Assembly (NCBI GenBank): GCA_902597895.1
Contig: CACJZM010000002.1
Coordinates: 22,635-86,634 of the forward strand
From: an uncultured Pelagibacteraceae bacterium
GTDB taxonomy: Bacteria; Pseudomonadota; Alphaproteobacteria; Pelagibacterales; Pelagibacteraceae
Direction of reading: 5' to 3'
DNA: 64,000 nt
Positions 1 through 9,232 of the stretch are shown piece by piece. How positions within the stretch are numbered: position 1 is the first letter of the stretch; each line of letters opens with the position of its first letter. Made by a program: the position numbers and the translations under genes. The notes beneath the pieces are model-generated. The model worked only from the letters and a program-made list of their open reading frames with translations, was not told the DNA's origin and ran no database searches.

Positions 1-1
1 A

Positions 2-526
2 ACATTATTAAGAAATCAGCAACTTACAGTTTTTGATATTGGAATTTTTAGATTAGAAGCAGATTTAAAAACCTCATTTCCTTCTATAAAAGATCATTTA
101 GAAGTTACTGAAGCTGAATATTATACAGACGTAGTTACCTCGTATTCTAAAAATTCAATTGATTTAATTGTTTCTGTTCCTATGAATGAAAATCTCAAGA
201 AGGAAAATTATTTTTCAGATTCTTTTAGATGTAGGAATATTTTTAATTCTGTAAGAGATTTTTTATTGAGGAATGAAAATTTGAGTAATTACAGATATAC
301 TATGGCTACAAGTTATTTAACCTCTATATTTTCAACCCCAAGTTCATGGCCTAGCTGGAGATATGATGAAGAAATTAGAGAAGAATTAGTAAACTTAGTA
401 AAATTAGAAATAACTTTACGTCCAAGCAATGAACTCGCTCTTAGTGAACAGGTAAACCCTGTTTCATGTATCGGTGGCCTAGAAACTGATATTGATCAGT
501 TAATTATATCAAAAAAATACAACTAA
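2..526 (+). CDS. Hypothetical protein, 5' end outside window
   Basis: The frame is open from base 2 through the stop at 524-526, so at least 174 residues are present and the start lies upstream of the window. An internal ATG at 182 has no obvious ribosome binding site and need not be the start. The protein is mostly polar, with no membrane segment and no motif I recognise. It ends about 110 bases before pstS and is separated from it by the Pho box, so it is probably not part of the pst operon. It does not look like a histidine kinase, so it is not a PhoR. Function unknown. Confidence 0.6.
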   Translation, partial: TLLRNQQLTVFDIGIFRLEADLKTSFPSIKDHLEVTEAEYYTDVVTSYSKNSIDLIVSVPMNENLKKENYFSDSFRCRNIFNSVRDFLLRNENLSNYRYTMATSYLTSIFSTPSSWPSWRYDEEIREELVNLVKLEITLRPSNELALSEQVNPVSCIGGLETDIDQLIISKKYN

Positions 527-537
527 AAAGTTACCTT

Positions 538-565
538 TTTAACAAAAGTGTAACAATTCTGTAAT
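538..565 (+). promoter_or_regulatory. Probable Pho box upstream of pstS
   Basis: Three related hexamers sit in direct repeat at an exact 11-bp period: TTTAAC (538-543), TGTAAC (549-554) and TGTAAT (560-565). Known PhoB sites are direct repeats of a TGTCA/TGTAA-like heptamer at 11-bp spacing, and the phoB gene is in the same operon. A possible -10 element TTATAC lies at 584-589. That PhoB binds here and activates the operon under phosphate limitation is inference. Confidence 0.6.
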
Positions 566-635
566 ATTAAAGATTCAATAAATTTATACGAGTCAGTCAT
601 CTTTTAATTAATAAATAACGAAAGGATTAAAGATA

Positions 636-1667
636 ATGAAAAAACTAACTATAGTAATTGCTTCTTTAGTTGCGCTTTCAATTGCAACTGTTGCTCAAGC
701 AAGAGATCAAATTAAGATAGTTGGTTCTTCTACGGTATTCCCTTATGCAACAGTTGTTGCTGAAAGATTTGGTGCTACAGGTTTTAAAACTCCTGTAATC
801 GAGTCTACTGGTACTGGTGGTGGAGCTAAACTATTCTGTGCTGGTGTAGGTGAACAACATCCAGATATTACAAACGCATCAAGAGCTATGAAAGATAAAG
901 AAAAAGCTCTATGTAAGAAAAATGGTGTAAATGAAATCGTTGAGATCGTAATTGGTAACGATGGTATTACATTAGCTTACAGCAAAGATGCAAAACCAGT
1001 AAACTTTACTAAAGAACAATTATATTTAGCACTAGCTGCTCATACGGTTGTTGATGGTAAATTAGTTCCAAATATTTATAAAACTTGGGACCAAATTGAC
1101 CCTAGCTTACCAAAACAAAAAATTTCAGTGATGATCCCACCAGGAACATCAGGAACTAGAGATGCTTGGAATTCTTTAGTGATGAAAAAAGGTATGACTA
1201 AAGAAGCTAAAGCTCTTTATAAAGCTGGTTTTGAAGCTGGAAATAAAAAATACAAAAAACCTCAAAAACTTTACAGAGAAGATGGTGCTGCTATTGAAGT
1301 AGGAGAAAACGATAGTTTAATCATCCAAAAGCTAACTCAAGATAAAGATATGTTCGGTTTCTTTGGTTTCAGTTATTTCCTAGCTGCTAAAGATAAATTG
1401 CAAGCAGCAAGTATTGATGGTGGACAGCCTTCACTTGAATCAATTCAAGATTACAGTTATGCAGTTGCTAGACCACTATTCTTTTACGTGAAAAAAGCTC
1501 ACGTTGGTGTGATCCCTGGTTTGCATGAATTTGTAAAAGAGTTCACTACAACTAAAGCGATAGGTAAAAGTGGTTATTTAGCTGATATTGGTTTAGTACC
1601 ATTAGATAAAAAGTTATACAGAACAACTAGAACTAATGCGAAAGATCTAGTTGCTATGGGTAATTAA
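636..1667 (+). CDS. pstS: Phosphate ABC transporter, periplasmic phosphate-binding protein
   Basis: This 343-residue protein captures phosphate in the periplasm for the PstCAB importer. A clear signal peptide covers residues 1-22 and ends AQA before RDQ. Phosphate-binding segments of the family are visible: GSSTVFPY (about 30-37), the TGTGGGAK loop (about 58-65) and PGTSGTRDAW (about 169-178). AAAGGA at 621-626 supports the ATG. It is the first gene of the pst-pho operon, behind the Pho box, and is followed by a hairpin that may let it be made in excess over the membrane parts. Assignment is firm. Confidence 0.95.
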   Translation: MKKLTIVIASLVALSIATVAQARDQIKIVGSSTVFPYATVVAERFGATGFKTPVIESTGTGGGAKLFCAGVGEQHPDITNASRAMKDKEKALCKKNGVNEIVEIVIGNDGITLAYSKDAKPVNFTKEQLYLALAAHTVVDGKLVPNIYKTWDQIDPSLPKQKISVMIPPGTSGTRDAWNSLVMKKGMTKEAKALYKAGFEAGNKKYKKPQKLYREDGAAIEVGENDSLIIQKLTQDKDMFGFFGFSYFLAAKDKLQAASIDGGQPSLESIQDYSYAVARPLFFYVKKAHVGVIPGLHEFVKEFTTTKAIGKSGYLADIGLVPLDKKLYRTTRTNAKDLVAMGN

Positions 1668-1691
1668 TTATTCCTCTGTTAACAAATGATT

Positions 1692-1722
1692 AAAAAGGGG
1701 GTCTTTTTAGACCCCTTTTTTT
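1692..1722 (+). terminator. Intrinsic terminator/attenuator between pstS and pstC
   Basis: A-rich arm, GGGGTCT stem, TTTT loop, AGACCCC arm and a run of Ts form a canonical hairpin with U-tract (core stem 1698-1704 with 1709-1715). It lies inside the operon, so partial read-through is likely; this is a common way to make binding protein in excess of permease. Confidence 0.8.
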
Positions 1723-1758
1723 TAAATTAAGAGTACAGTCCTCAATAAAGGAGATTCT

Positions 1759-3144
1759 TTGAACTTAATATTATTTACATTTATTGTTCTTCTAGGTTTC
1801 ACAAGTTATTATTTTGGACGCAAAAAAGCATATACAATTCAATCTACAAAAAAAAGATTAACTGCATTACCACAATTTTATGGTTATTATCTTGCAATCT
1901 GGTGTGCAATACCAGCCTTTATAATTTTTTCTTTATGGGCAATTTTCGAGCCCTCAATTGTAAAACTATTAATCTTAAGTGATTATTCAAATCAAGGTTA
2001 TCTTGATGATGAATTAAATTTAATATACGAAAAAACAAAAGCATTGTCTCGAGGTCAATTCACTGGAGAAATTACACCTTTTATTGAAGCTTCAGCTGAA
2101 AAATATTTAAGTCTTCGATCAATAGCTCAAAGTTCAAAAGTTGTTATAGTATTATCTGCAATCATTGCCTCTGTTGCTTATGCTTATAAAAGAATTTCAT
2201 CTAATTCTAGAACAAGAGAACCAGTTGAAAAATTTTTGAACGCAGTTTTATTTACAGCTTCATTAGCCGCAATATTAACTACTGTTGGAATAGTTTTCTC
2301 ACTTATATTTCAAACTATAGATTTTTTTAAAGTAATTCCATTATTTGATTTTGTCTTTGGAACTCACTGGTATCCAGCAAAAGCATTTGTTAGAGATTCT
2401 TCCGAGGCTTTAGATCCGACAATGTATTCTGATACTTTTGGAGCGGTCCCTATTTTTGCAGGCACATTTTTTATTGCATTTATAGCTATGTGCGTTGCTA
2501 TCCCAATTGGATTAATGAGTGGAATTTATTTAGCTGAATATGCATCAATTAAAGTTAGACAATATGCAAAACCTTTAATTGAAATTTTAGCTGGTATACC
2601 AACAGTTGTTTATGGTTTTTTTGCTGCCCTAACTGTTGGCCCATTTTTGAAAGAATTAGGAACCTCAATGGGTCTTGAAGTTTCAGCTGAAAGTGCTTTA
2701 GCAGCAGGAGGGGTAATGGGTATTATGATTATACCATTTATTTCAAGTTTAAGTGACGATGTAATTACTAGTGTGCCTCAAAGTTTAAGAGATGGAAGTT
2801 ACGCTATGGGAGCAACTAAATCAGAAACAATCAAGAGAGTTATTTTTCCCGCGGCATTGCCGGGTATAGTTGGATCTATTTTGCTTGGTGTTTCAAGAGC
2901 TATAGGAGAAACAATGATAGTTGTTATGGCCTCTGGTTTAGCAGCCAATTTAACTTTAAATCCATTAGAATCTACTTCAACAATTACAGCTCAAATTGTA
3001 GTTATTCTAATTGGTGACCAAGCTTTTGGTGACCCGAAAACGCAAGCTGCTTTTGCTTTAGGTATGTCATTATTTTTAGTAACGCTTTGTTTAAATATTG
3101 TGGCCTTAAGAGTAGTTAAAAGATATAGAGAGAAATATGAATAA
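1759..3144 (+). CDS. pstC: Phosphate ABC transporter permease PstC
   Basis: Integral inner-membrane half of the phosphate channel, 461 residues. This is the long alphaproteobacterial form: an N-terminal membrane region and linker (about 1-220) precede the usual six-helix permease core. The core carries the inner-membrane coupling loop with its EAA-type motif, SLRDGSYAMGATKSETIKRV (about 342-361). The start is TTG, chosen because AAAGGAG (1747-1753) lies five bases upstream. It overlaps pstA by 8 bases, indicating translational coupling. Confidence 0.93.
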   Translation: MNLILFTFIVLLGFTSYYFGRKKAYTIQSTKKRLTALPQFYGYYLAIWCAIPAFIIFSLWAIFEPSIVKLLILSDYSNQGYLDDELNLIYEKTKALSRGQFTGEITPFIEASAEKYLSLRSIAQSSKVVIVLSAIIASVAYAYKRISSNSRTREPVEKFLNAVLFTASLAAILTTVGIVFSLIFQTIDFFKVIPLFDFVFGTHWYPAKAFVRDSSEALDPTMYSDTFGAVPIFAGTFFIAFIAMCVAIPIGLMSGIYLAEYASIKVRQYAKPLIEILAGIPTVVYGFFAALTVGPFLKELGTSMGLEVSAESALAAGGVMGIMIIPFISSLSDDVITSVPQSLRDGSYAMGATKSETIKRVIFPAALPGIVGSILLGVSRAIGETMIVVMASGLAANLTLNPLESTSTITAQIVVILIGDQAFGDPKTQAAFALGMSLFLVTLCLNIVALRVVKRYREKYE

Positions 3145-4405
3145 AAATAAAGAACAATTATTAAATAAAAGATACAAGGCTGAGCAGAGATTTCGCTTAT
3201 ACGGTCAAAGTGCAATTTTTATGGCACTTTTATTTTTAACAATCTTTATTTTTAAAATTTTTTCAACTGGCTATTCTGCTTTTCAAAAAACTTGGCTCAT
3301 TGTTCCAGTAAATTTTGATGCTGAATTAATGATGTTAGATGAAAATCCAACAAAACAAGATATCGAAGATGCGGACTATTACGAAATAGCACTTCAATCA
3401 ATGTGGAATTTAGACCCTAACGCTAATGAGGATCAACAAAATCAATTAAAAAGAATGGTTTCTTATTTCTTTGAAAGAGAGATAAAACAAGAATTATTAA
3501 AAGATCCAAATTTATTAGGAAAAACCAAAGAAGTTTACCTAACTGCATCTGATGACTTAGATCAAGTTTTTAAAGGTAATTATCCAAGAGATTTACCTGA
3601 AGACCAAAGAAGAGTAAGCGATTATCAATTAAAAATTTTTGATCAACTTGTTGCAAATGGCAAGGTTGAAAGTAAATTTAATATTAGCTTTTTTACAAAT
3701 GCTGACTCAAGAGAAGCAGAACTAGCTGGAATAGCAAGTTCATTTATGGGCTCAATTTTTTCTATACTTGTTTGTTTAATGATAGCTTTTCCTGTAGCGG
3801 TTCTAGCAGCAATCTATCTTGAAGAATTTGCCCCTAAAAATAGATTCACTGATTTTATTGAAGTAAATATAAATAACTTAGCAGCAGTTCCATCTATAGT
3901 TTTTGGTCTATTAGGGTTAGGCGTTTTATTAGCTATATTTCAACTACCAAGGTCTACCCCATTGGTTGGAGGTATCACTTTGTCCTTAATGACTTTACCA
4001 ACAATAATTATAGCTGCTAGAGCATCTTTAAAAGCGGTTCCACCAAGCATAAGAGAGGCAGCACTTGCTATGGGAGCAAGTCGAATGCAAACCACAATGC
4101 ATCATACAGTTCCTCTTTCTATGCCTGGTACGTTATCAGGAACAATAATTGGTTTAGCTCAAGCTTTAGGAGAAACTGCACCCCTAATTTTAATTGGAAT
4201 GGTTGCTTTTGTTAACACGATACCTGGATCACCTATGGATCCTGCTGCAAGTTTACCAGTTCAAATTTATATTTGGGCTGAAAGTGCTGAAAGGGGATTT
4301 GTAGAAAAAGTTTCAGCATGTATAATGGTCTTACTTGGCTTTTTAATAATAATGAATTTATTTGCGCAAATAATAAGACACAAGTTTGAGAAAAAATGGA
4401 GTTAA
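3137..4405 (+). CDS. pstA: Phosphate ABC transporter permease PstA
   Basis: Second membrane half of the phosphate channel, 422 residues. After one N-terminal helix (about 28-47) comes a long hydrophilic, probably periplasmic, insert (about 50-190), typical of alphaproteobacterial PstA (DUF3333-type N-terminus). Then follow five or six helices with the coupling motif [15 protein letters not shown] (about 305-319). The ATG lies within the 3' end of pstC, and pstB follows after one base. Confidence 0.93.
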   Translation: MNKNKEQLLNKRYKAEQRFRLYGQSAIFMALLFLTIFIFKIFSTGYSAFQKTWLIVPVNFDAELMMLDENPTKQDIEDADYYEIALQSMWNLDPNANEDQQNQLKRMVSYFFEREIKQELLKDPNLLGKTKEVYLTASDDLDQVFKGNYPRDLPEDQRRVSDYQLKIFDQLVANGKVESKFNISFFTNADSREAELAGIASSFMGSIFSILVCLMIAFPVAVLAAIYLEEFAPKNRFTDFIEVNINNLAAVPSIVFGLLGLGVLLAIFQLPRSTPLVGGITLSLMTLPTIIIAARASLKAVPPSIREAALAMGASRMQTTMHHTVPLSMPGTLSGTIIGLAQALGETAPLILIGMVAFVNTIPGSPMDPAASLPVQIYIWAESAERGFVEKVSACIMVLLGFLIIMNLFAQIIRHKFEKKWS

Positions 4406-4406
4406 A

Positions 4407-5162
4407 ATGATAAAGATTAAAGCAAAAGATGTTGATGTTTTTTACGGAAAAAAACAAGCACTCTTTAATATAAGTTTAGATATTGAGGAAAATCAAGTCA
4501 CGGCATTAATTGGTCCATCTGGTTGTGGTAAATCAACTTTCCTAAGATGTCTTAATAGAATGAATGATGTAATTGATATCTGCAGTGTTAAAGGAGAAAT
4601 TTTAATTAATGACTTTAATATCAATGATAAAGGTTGTGATGTAGTAAGACTAAGAGAAAAAATTGGTATGGTTTTTCAAAAACCTAATCCTTTCCCAAAA
4701 ACTTTATATGAAAATGTATCTTACGGTCCAACAATTCATGGTATAGCTCAATCAAAACAAGAAATGGATGAAATTGTTGAAACTAGTTTGAAAAAGGCTG
4801 CACTATGGGAGGAGGTAAAAGATAGGTTGCATGAACCTGGAACTGGATTATCTGGAGGGCAACAGCAAAGACTTTGTATTGCTAGAGCAATTTCTGTAAG
4901 ACCTGAAGTTATATTAATGGATGAGCCTTGTTCAGCATTAGATCCTATAGCAACAGCACAAATTGAAGAATTGATTGATGAGTTAAAAAAAGAGCACACA
5001 ATAATAATTGTAACTCATTCTATGGCTCAAGCGGCGCGTGTATCTCAAAATACAGGTTTTTTTCACTTAGGACAATTGATAGAACATGGATCTACTGATA
5101 AAATATTTAAGAATCCTGATAATAAAAAAACCCAGGACTATATAACCGGGAGGTTTGGATAA
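4407..5162 (+). CDS. pstB: Phosphate ABC transporter ATP-binding protein PstB
   Basis: ATPase driving phosphate import, 251 residues. Walker [10 protein letters not shown] is at 36-44, followed by the Q-loop in [10 protein letters not shown], the ABC signature LSGGQQQR, Walker B VILMDEP and the switch His in IVTHSM. An in-frame TTG at 4386 exists, but GGAG at 4398-4401 lies just upstream of the ATG at 4407, so I take 4407. The stop shares one base with the phoU start. Confidence 0.95.
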   Translation: MIKIKAKDVDVFYGKKQALFNISLDIEENQVTALIGPSGCGKSTFLRCLNRMNDVIDICSVKGEILINDFNINDKGCDVVRLREKIGMVFQKPNPFPKTLYENVSYGPTIHGIAQSKQEMDEIVETSLKKAALWEEVKDRLHEPGTGLSGGQQQRLCIARAISVRPEVILMDEPCSALDPIATAQIEELIDELKKEHTIIIVTHSMAQAARVSQNTGFFHLGQLIEHGSTDKIFKNPDNKKTQDYITGRFG

Positions 5163-5869
5163 TGCCTGAAGCACCACATACAGTTAAATCTTACGAAGAA
5201 GAACTAAAAAATCTGAATGCTAATATAATTAAAATGGGAAGCTCATGTGAGGAAGCTTTGGGTAAAGCAATTCAAGCCATTACTACAAGAAATAGCGACT
5301 TTGCGGAAGCCGTAATTAATGATGATGAAAAAATAGATAAATATGAAACTTTGATTGAACAACAAGTTGTAAATTTAATTGCTTTGAGACAACCTATGGC
5401 AATTGATTTAAGAGAGACAGTAACAGCTTTGAAAATGTCTTCAGATTTAGAAAGAATAGGTGATTTAGCAAAAAATATATCCAAGAGAACACTTTTACTT
5501 AATGAAAATCTTCCAAAGAACTTGGTAGATACATTAAATAGAGTATCTACCAGTGTTCAAAAACAATTAAAATCAACATTAGACGCTTATCTAGAAAGAT
5601 CTGCGCCAATGGCAGTAAATGTTTGGGAAGGTGATGAGCAAATAGATGATTTAACAAATCTTTGTATGCAAGAAGTTATAAAATATCTTAAAGAAAATGA
5701 AAAAAATTTAGAGGATGGAACTCACTTGTTGTTTGTGACCAAAAATATTGAGCGTATTGGTGATCATACTACGAATGTTGCAGAACAAATTTTTTATTTA
5801 GTTAAAGGTGAATATTTAGAAGGTGACAGACCTAAGGGCACCGTGCCAATTGTAACTGGAGAAAAATAA
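5162..5869 (+). CDS. phoU: Phosphate uptake regulator PhoU
   Basis: Cytoplasmic two-repeat helical bundle protein of 235 residues. In the family it restrains the Pst transporter and Pho signalling when phosphate is plentiful. Both PhoU repeats are visible through their conserved metal-binding ends: SDLERIGDLAKNI (about 93-105) and KNIERIGDHTTNVAE (about 194-208). Its position between pstB and phoB is the usual one. Confidence 0.94.
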   Translation: MPEAPHTVKSYEEELKNLNANIIKMGSSCEEALGKAIQAITTRNSDFAEAVINDDEKIDKYETLIEQQVVNLIALRQPMAIDLRETVTALKMSSDLERIGDLAKNISKRTLLLNENLPKNLVDTLNRVSTSVQKQLKSTLDAYLERSAPMAVNVWEGDEQIDDLTNLCMQEVIKYLKENEKNLEDGTHLLFVTKNIERIGDHTTNVAEQIFYLVKGEYLEGDRPKGTVPIVTGEK

Positions 5870-5872
5870 TTT

Positions 5873-6556
5873 ATGTCAGCTCATGTTTTTATAGCTGAAG
5901 ATGAAGCATCAATTGTTAGTTTGTTAAAGTACAATCTTGAAAAAGAAGGTTATAAAGTCAGTCATTCAGAAAATGGAGAAGATGCTCTTAAACAAATAAA
6001 ATCAAAACAGCCAGATTTGATATTAATGGATTGGATGTTACCTGAATTATCTGGTGTTGAAATTTGCAAAAACTTAAAAAAAGATAATAAGTTTAATGAT
6101 ATTCCTGTCATTATGTTAACTGCAAAAGGGGAGGAAGAAGATAAATTAAAAGCATTTGATACAGGTGCAGATGATTATGTAACTAAACCTTTTAGTCAAA
6201 AAGAATTAAATGCTAGAATTAAATCTTTATTGAGAAGATCTAAACCTCAATCATCATCAGACATTGTAGAATTTACTGATTTAAAAATAGATCGGATTAC
6301 AAAAAGAGTTTACAGAAATGATAAAGAAATTACTTTAGGTCCAACTGAATTTAAACTATTAGATTTTTTTATCAAAAATCCAAAAAGAGTTTATTCAAGA
6401 GAACAACTTCTAAATAATGTTTGGGGGGAAGATATATATGTTGAGTCTAGAACAGTAGATGTTCATATTAGAAGATTAAGACAAGCAATTAACATACAAA
6501 ATACAAAACCTTTAATTAGAACAGTGAGATCAGCTGGTTATTCTTTAGAATCTTGA
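5873..6556 (+). CDS. phoB: Phosphate response regulator PhoB
   Basis: OmpR/PhoB-type response regulator, 227 residues. Receiver domain 1-120 has the phosphoacceptor D53 in LMDWMLPE, T83 in MLTAKG and K105 in DDYVTKPF. The winged-helix domain (about 130-227) shows TEFKLLDFFIKNP and TVDVHIRRLRQAI. It begins three bases after phoU and ends the operon. No phoR kinase follows; the next gene is convergent sixA, overlapping by 19 bases. It probably binds the box at 538-565. Confidence 0.93.
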   Translation: MSAHVFIAEDEASIVSLLKYNLEKEGYKVSHSENGEDALKQIKSKQPDLILMDWMLPELSGVEICKNLKKDNKFNDIPVIMLTAKGEEEDKLKAFDTGADDYVTKPFSQKELNARIKSLLRRSKPQSSSDIVEFTDLKIDRITKRVYRNDKEITLGPTEFKLLDFFIKNPKRVYSREQLLNNVWGEDIYVESRTVDVHIRRLRQAINIQNTKPLIRTVRSAGYSLES

Positions 6557-7062
6557 AGATCTTTGGGTCTTATAAATTCTTTTAAAACTCCTTTTTTCTC
6601 AACTTCATTCCAGGATTTAATATCAAACTCAATTTTTGCAAATGCAGCTGTTGGGAATTTATAATTCATTAGTTTAAAATTATTCGTATTATGATTTTTT
6701 GTAAGATTTCGTACTAAATTTTTCACTGATGGTTCATGGTTTATAATCAAAATTGATTTATATTCACTGGATATTTCTTTAATTTTTTTTGTAATTGCAT
6801 TCTCATCAACTAAATATAAATCTTTTGAAAAATTAATTTTTTTTGGTTTATTAATTTTCTTGGACAAAATTTGAAAAGTTTTTTTTGTCCTTTTTGATGA
6901 TGAAATTAATGCATAATCAAATTTAAATTTTTTTTTAACAAAAAATTCACAAATCGTTTTTGCATTTTTCTTGCCTCTTTTACTTAGCGGTCTATCAAAA
7001 TCATTAATACTTAAATCATCCCAACTAGATTTTGCGTGTCTCATGACGTATAATTGATACAT
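6538..7062 (-). CDS. sixA: Phosphohistidine phosphatase SixA family
   Basis: Histidine-phosphatase superfamily protein of 174 residues from the ATG at 7062 (start MYQLYVMRHAK). The frame is open upstream, but a longer form would run into ppk. The catalytic RHAK motif is at 8-11, the second catalytic His in INHEPS lies mid-protein, and SSKRTKKT follows the SSxxR pattern. SixA removes phosphate from histidines of signalling proteins in E. coli; the target here is unknown. It overlaps phoB tail to tail and starts 13 bases from the divergent ppk start. Confidence 0.85.
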   Translation of the reverse strand: MYQLYVMRHAKSSWDDLSINDFDRPLSKRGKKNAKTICEFFVKKKFKFDYALISSSKRTKKTFQILSKKINKPKKINFSKDLYLVDENAITKKIKEISSEYKSILIINHEPSVKNLVRNLTKNHNTNNFKLMNYKFPTAAFAKIEFDIKSWNEVEKKGVLKEFIRPKDLQDSKE

Positions 7063-7075
7063 AAAATCTAAATAT

Positions 7076-9232
7076 ATGACTGCTTTAAAAAAACAACATA
7101 AAGAAGAGCTGAAATCTAAATATATAAATAGAGAGCTTTCTTGGTTAAAATTCAACGACAGAGTTCTTTTAGAAGCGCAAAATATCGAAAATCCACTTTA
7201 TGAAAGAGTAAAATTTTTATCAATTGCTGGGTCTAATCTAGATGAATTTTTTATGGTCCGTGTTGCTGGATTATATAGCCAAATAAAACAAGAAGTTGAC
7301 TCATTAAGTTCTGATGGTCTGACACCCGATGAACAAATGGATGAGGTAGTACTTGAAACTAAAAATTTATTTAAAAAACAGAACAAAATTTTTATTCAAC
7401 TGATTATGGAATTAAAAAAAAATAATATCAGTTTAGTTAAGCCAGTTAATTTAAATACTAAGGATAAAAAAAAACTTCTAGAAATATTTAAAGAAGAGAT
7501 TTACCCTTTATTAACACCATCAGCAATTGACCCTGCACATCCATTTCCATTTATAATCAATCAAGGAAGAGCAATTGTAATGAAGTTAAGAAAAAAAAAT
7601 AAAAAAAGGATTTTAAACTCAATAATTGTAATACCGAAAGCATTATCTAGATTTATTGAAATAGAGTCTTCAAAAGATCATAAGAAGTTTGTTATTCTCG
7701 ATGATGTAATAAGTTTTTTTGCTAATGAAATTTTTCCAGATCATTATTTAGAAAAAAAAATGATTTTTAGAGTAATAAGAGATAGCGATGTGGAGATTCA
7801 AGAGGAAGCAGAAGATTTGGTTAGATCTTTTGAATTGGCTTTAAAAAGACGTAGAACGGGTGATATTGTTCGTTTAGAGGTTCTTGAAAATAGTGATAAT
7901 GAATTGGTAAAATTTATAACTAATAAATTAGAAATAAATTCTGACTATATTTATGATGTTGCTGGCCTTGTTGGAATTCAAGATATAGATCAAATATGTA
8001 AAATAAAAAATCCAAAATTAAGATTTAAACATTTTACACCTAGAGAAGTTGAAAGATTAAAAGAATACAATGATAATTTTTTTGAAACTATTAAAAAGAA
8101 AGATTTAGTTGTTCATCATCCTTTTGAAACATTTGACTCAGTAATTGAATTTTTAAACCAAGCAGCAAATGATAAAAAAGTTATAGCTATAAAACAAACT
8201 CTATATAGAACAACTTTAGACTCACCTATTGTTAAAGCTTTAATAACAGCAGCAGAAAATGGAAAAACAGTAACTGCTTTAATTGAAATTAAAGCTAGAT
8301 TTGATGAGGAAGCTAATATTCAACTATCAAGAAGTTTAGAAAAAGTAGGTGTTCAAATTGTTTATGGTTTTGCCAAATATAAAACTCATGCAAAATCTTC
8401 ATTAGTTTTAAGAAGAGAACAAGGTAAAATACAAACTTATTTTCATTTAGGAACTGGCAATTATCATCCTGTAAATGCTAAGATTTATACTGATTTGTCT
8501 TTATTTAGTTCTGATAAAAAAATGGCATCAGATGTTGAAAAGTTTTTTAATTATGTAACAGGTTACGCAAAACCAAAAAATTTAAACAAAATTTCTATTT
8601 CACCAGTAAATATGAGACAAACCTTAAATAAAAATATTGATGCTGAAATTGAAAATTCTAAAAATGGAAAATTTGCAGCTATTTGGGCAAAAATGAATTC
8701 ATTAGTAGATCCAGAAATTATTGATAAACTTTATGAAGCTTCGAATGCGGGTGTAAAAATTCATTTATTTGTAAGGGGTGTTTGTTGTTTAAGACCAGGA
8801 GTTAAAGATAGATCAGAAAACATAGTTGTAAAAAGTATCATAGGAAGATTTTTGGAGCATTCTAGAATTTATTGTTTTAGTAACGGTACTAAAAAAATGC
8901 CTAATAGAAATGCAAAAGTATATATATCTTCAGCTGATTTAATGCCAAGAAATTTAAATAGAAGAGTAGAACTTCTAGTTCCAATTGAAAATGAAACCGT
9001 TCATGAACAGATTCTAGATCAAATAATGTTAGCAAATTATCTCGATACTAATCAGAGTTGGGAGCTCAATGCTGATGGTAATTATAAAAAAATTAAATAT
9101 ATTAAGAGCGATTCCTTTTCAGCTCATGAATATTTTATGAATAATCCGAGCTTATCTGGAAGGGGTAAAGCTAAATTAAAAATGCAGCCTAAACAACTGC
9201 AATTAAGATTGATAAAAAGTGGAAGTAATTAA
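7076..9232 (+). CDS. ppk: Polyphosphate kinase 1
   Basis: Transfers the gamma phosphate of ATP to polyphosphate, 718 residues. The N-terminal domain starts with YINRELSWLKFNDRVL (about 16-31). The catalytic phosphohistidine is H438 in KTHAKSS and the second conserved histidine H595 is in LEHSRIYCF, matching E. coli H435 and H592. Length is normal for PPK1. The GTG start of ppx lies within its last 14 bases, so both are one unit. Only 13 bases separate it from divergent sixA, so its promoter must sit in sixA coding sequence. Confidence 0.95.
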   Translation: MTALKKQHKEELKSKYINRELSWLKFNDRVLLEAQNIENPLYERVKFLSIAGSNLDEFFMVRVAGLYSQIKQEVDSLSSDGLTPDEQMDEVVLETKNLFKKQNKIFIQLIMELKKNNISLVKPVNLNTKDKKKLLEIFKEEIYPLLTPSAIDPAHPFPFIINQGRAIVMKLRKKNKKRILNSIIVIPKALSRFIEIESSKDHKKFVILDDVISFFANEIFPDHYLEKKMIFRVIRDSDVEIQEEAEDLVRSFELALKRRRTGDIVRLEVLENSDNELVKFITNKLEINSDYIYDVAGLVGIQDIDQICKIKNPKLRFKHFTPREVERLKEYNDNFFETIKKKDLVVHHPFETFDSVIEFLNQAANDKKVIAIKQTLYRTTLDSPIVKALITAAENGKTVTALIEIKARFDEEANIQLSRSLEKVGVQIVYGFAKYKTHAKSSLVLRREQGKIQTYFHLGTGNYHPVNAKIYTDLSLFSSDKKMASDVEKFFNYVTGYAKPKNLNKISISPVNMRQTLNKNIDAEIENSKNGKFAAIWAKMNSLVDPEIIDKLYEASNAGVKIHLFVRGVCCLRPGVKDRSENIVVKSIIGRFLEHSRIYCFSNGTKKMPNRNAKVYISSADLMPRNLNRRVELLVPIENETVHEQILDQIMLANYLDTNQSWELNADGNYKKIKYIKSDSFSAHEYFMNNPSLSGRGKAKLKMQPKQLQLRLIKSGSN

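Noticed and set aside
4386..4406. Upstream TTG start for pstB
   Set aside because: The GGAG at 4398-4401 would fall inside the coding region; the ATG at 4407 gives the normal PstB N-terminus.
7063..7155. Longer N-terminus for SixA
   Set aside because: It would overlap the start of ppk and add sequence unlike the family; MYQLYVMRHAK is a normal SixA start.
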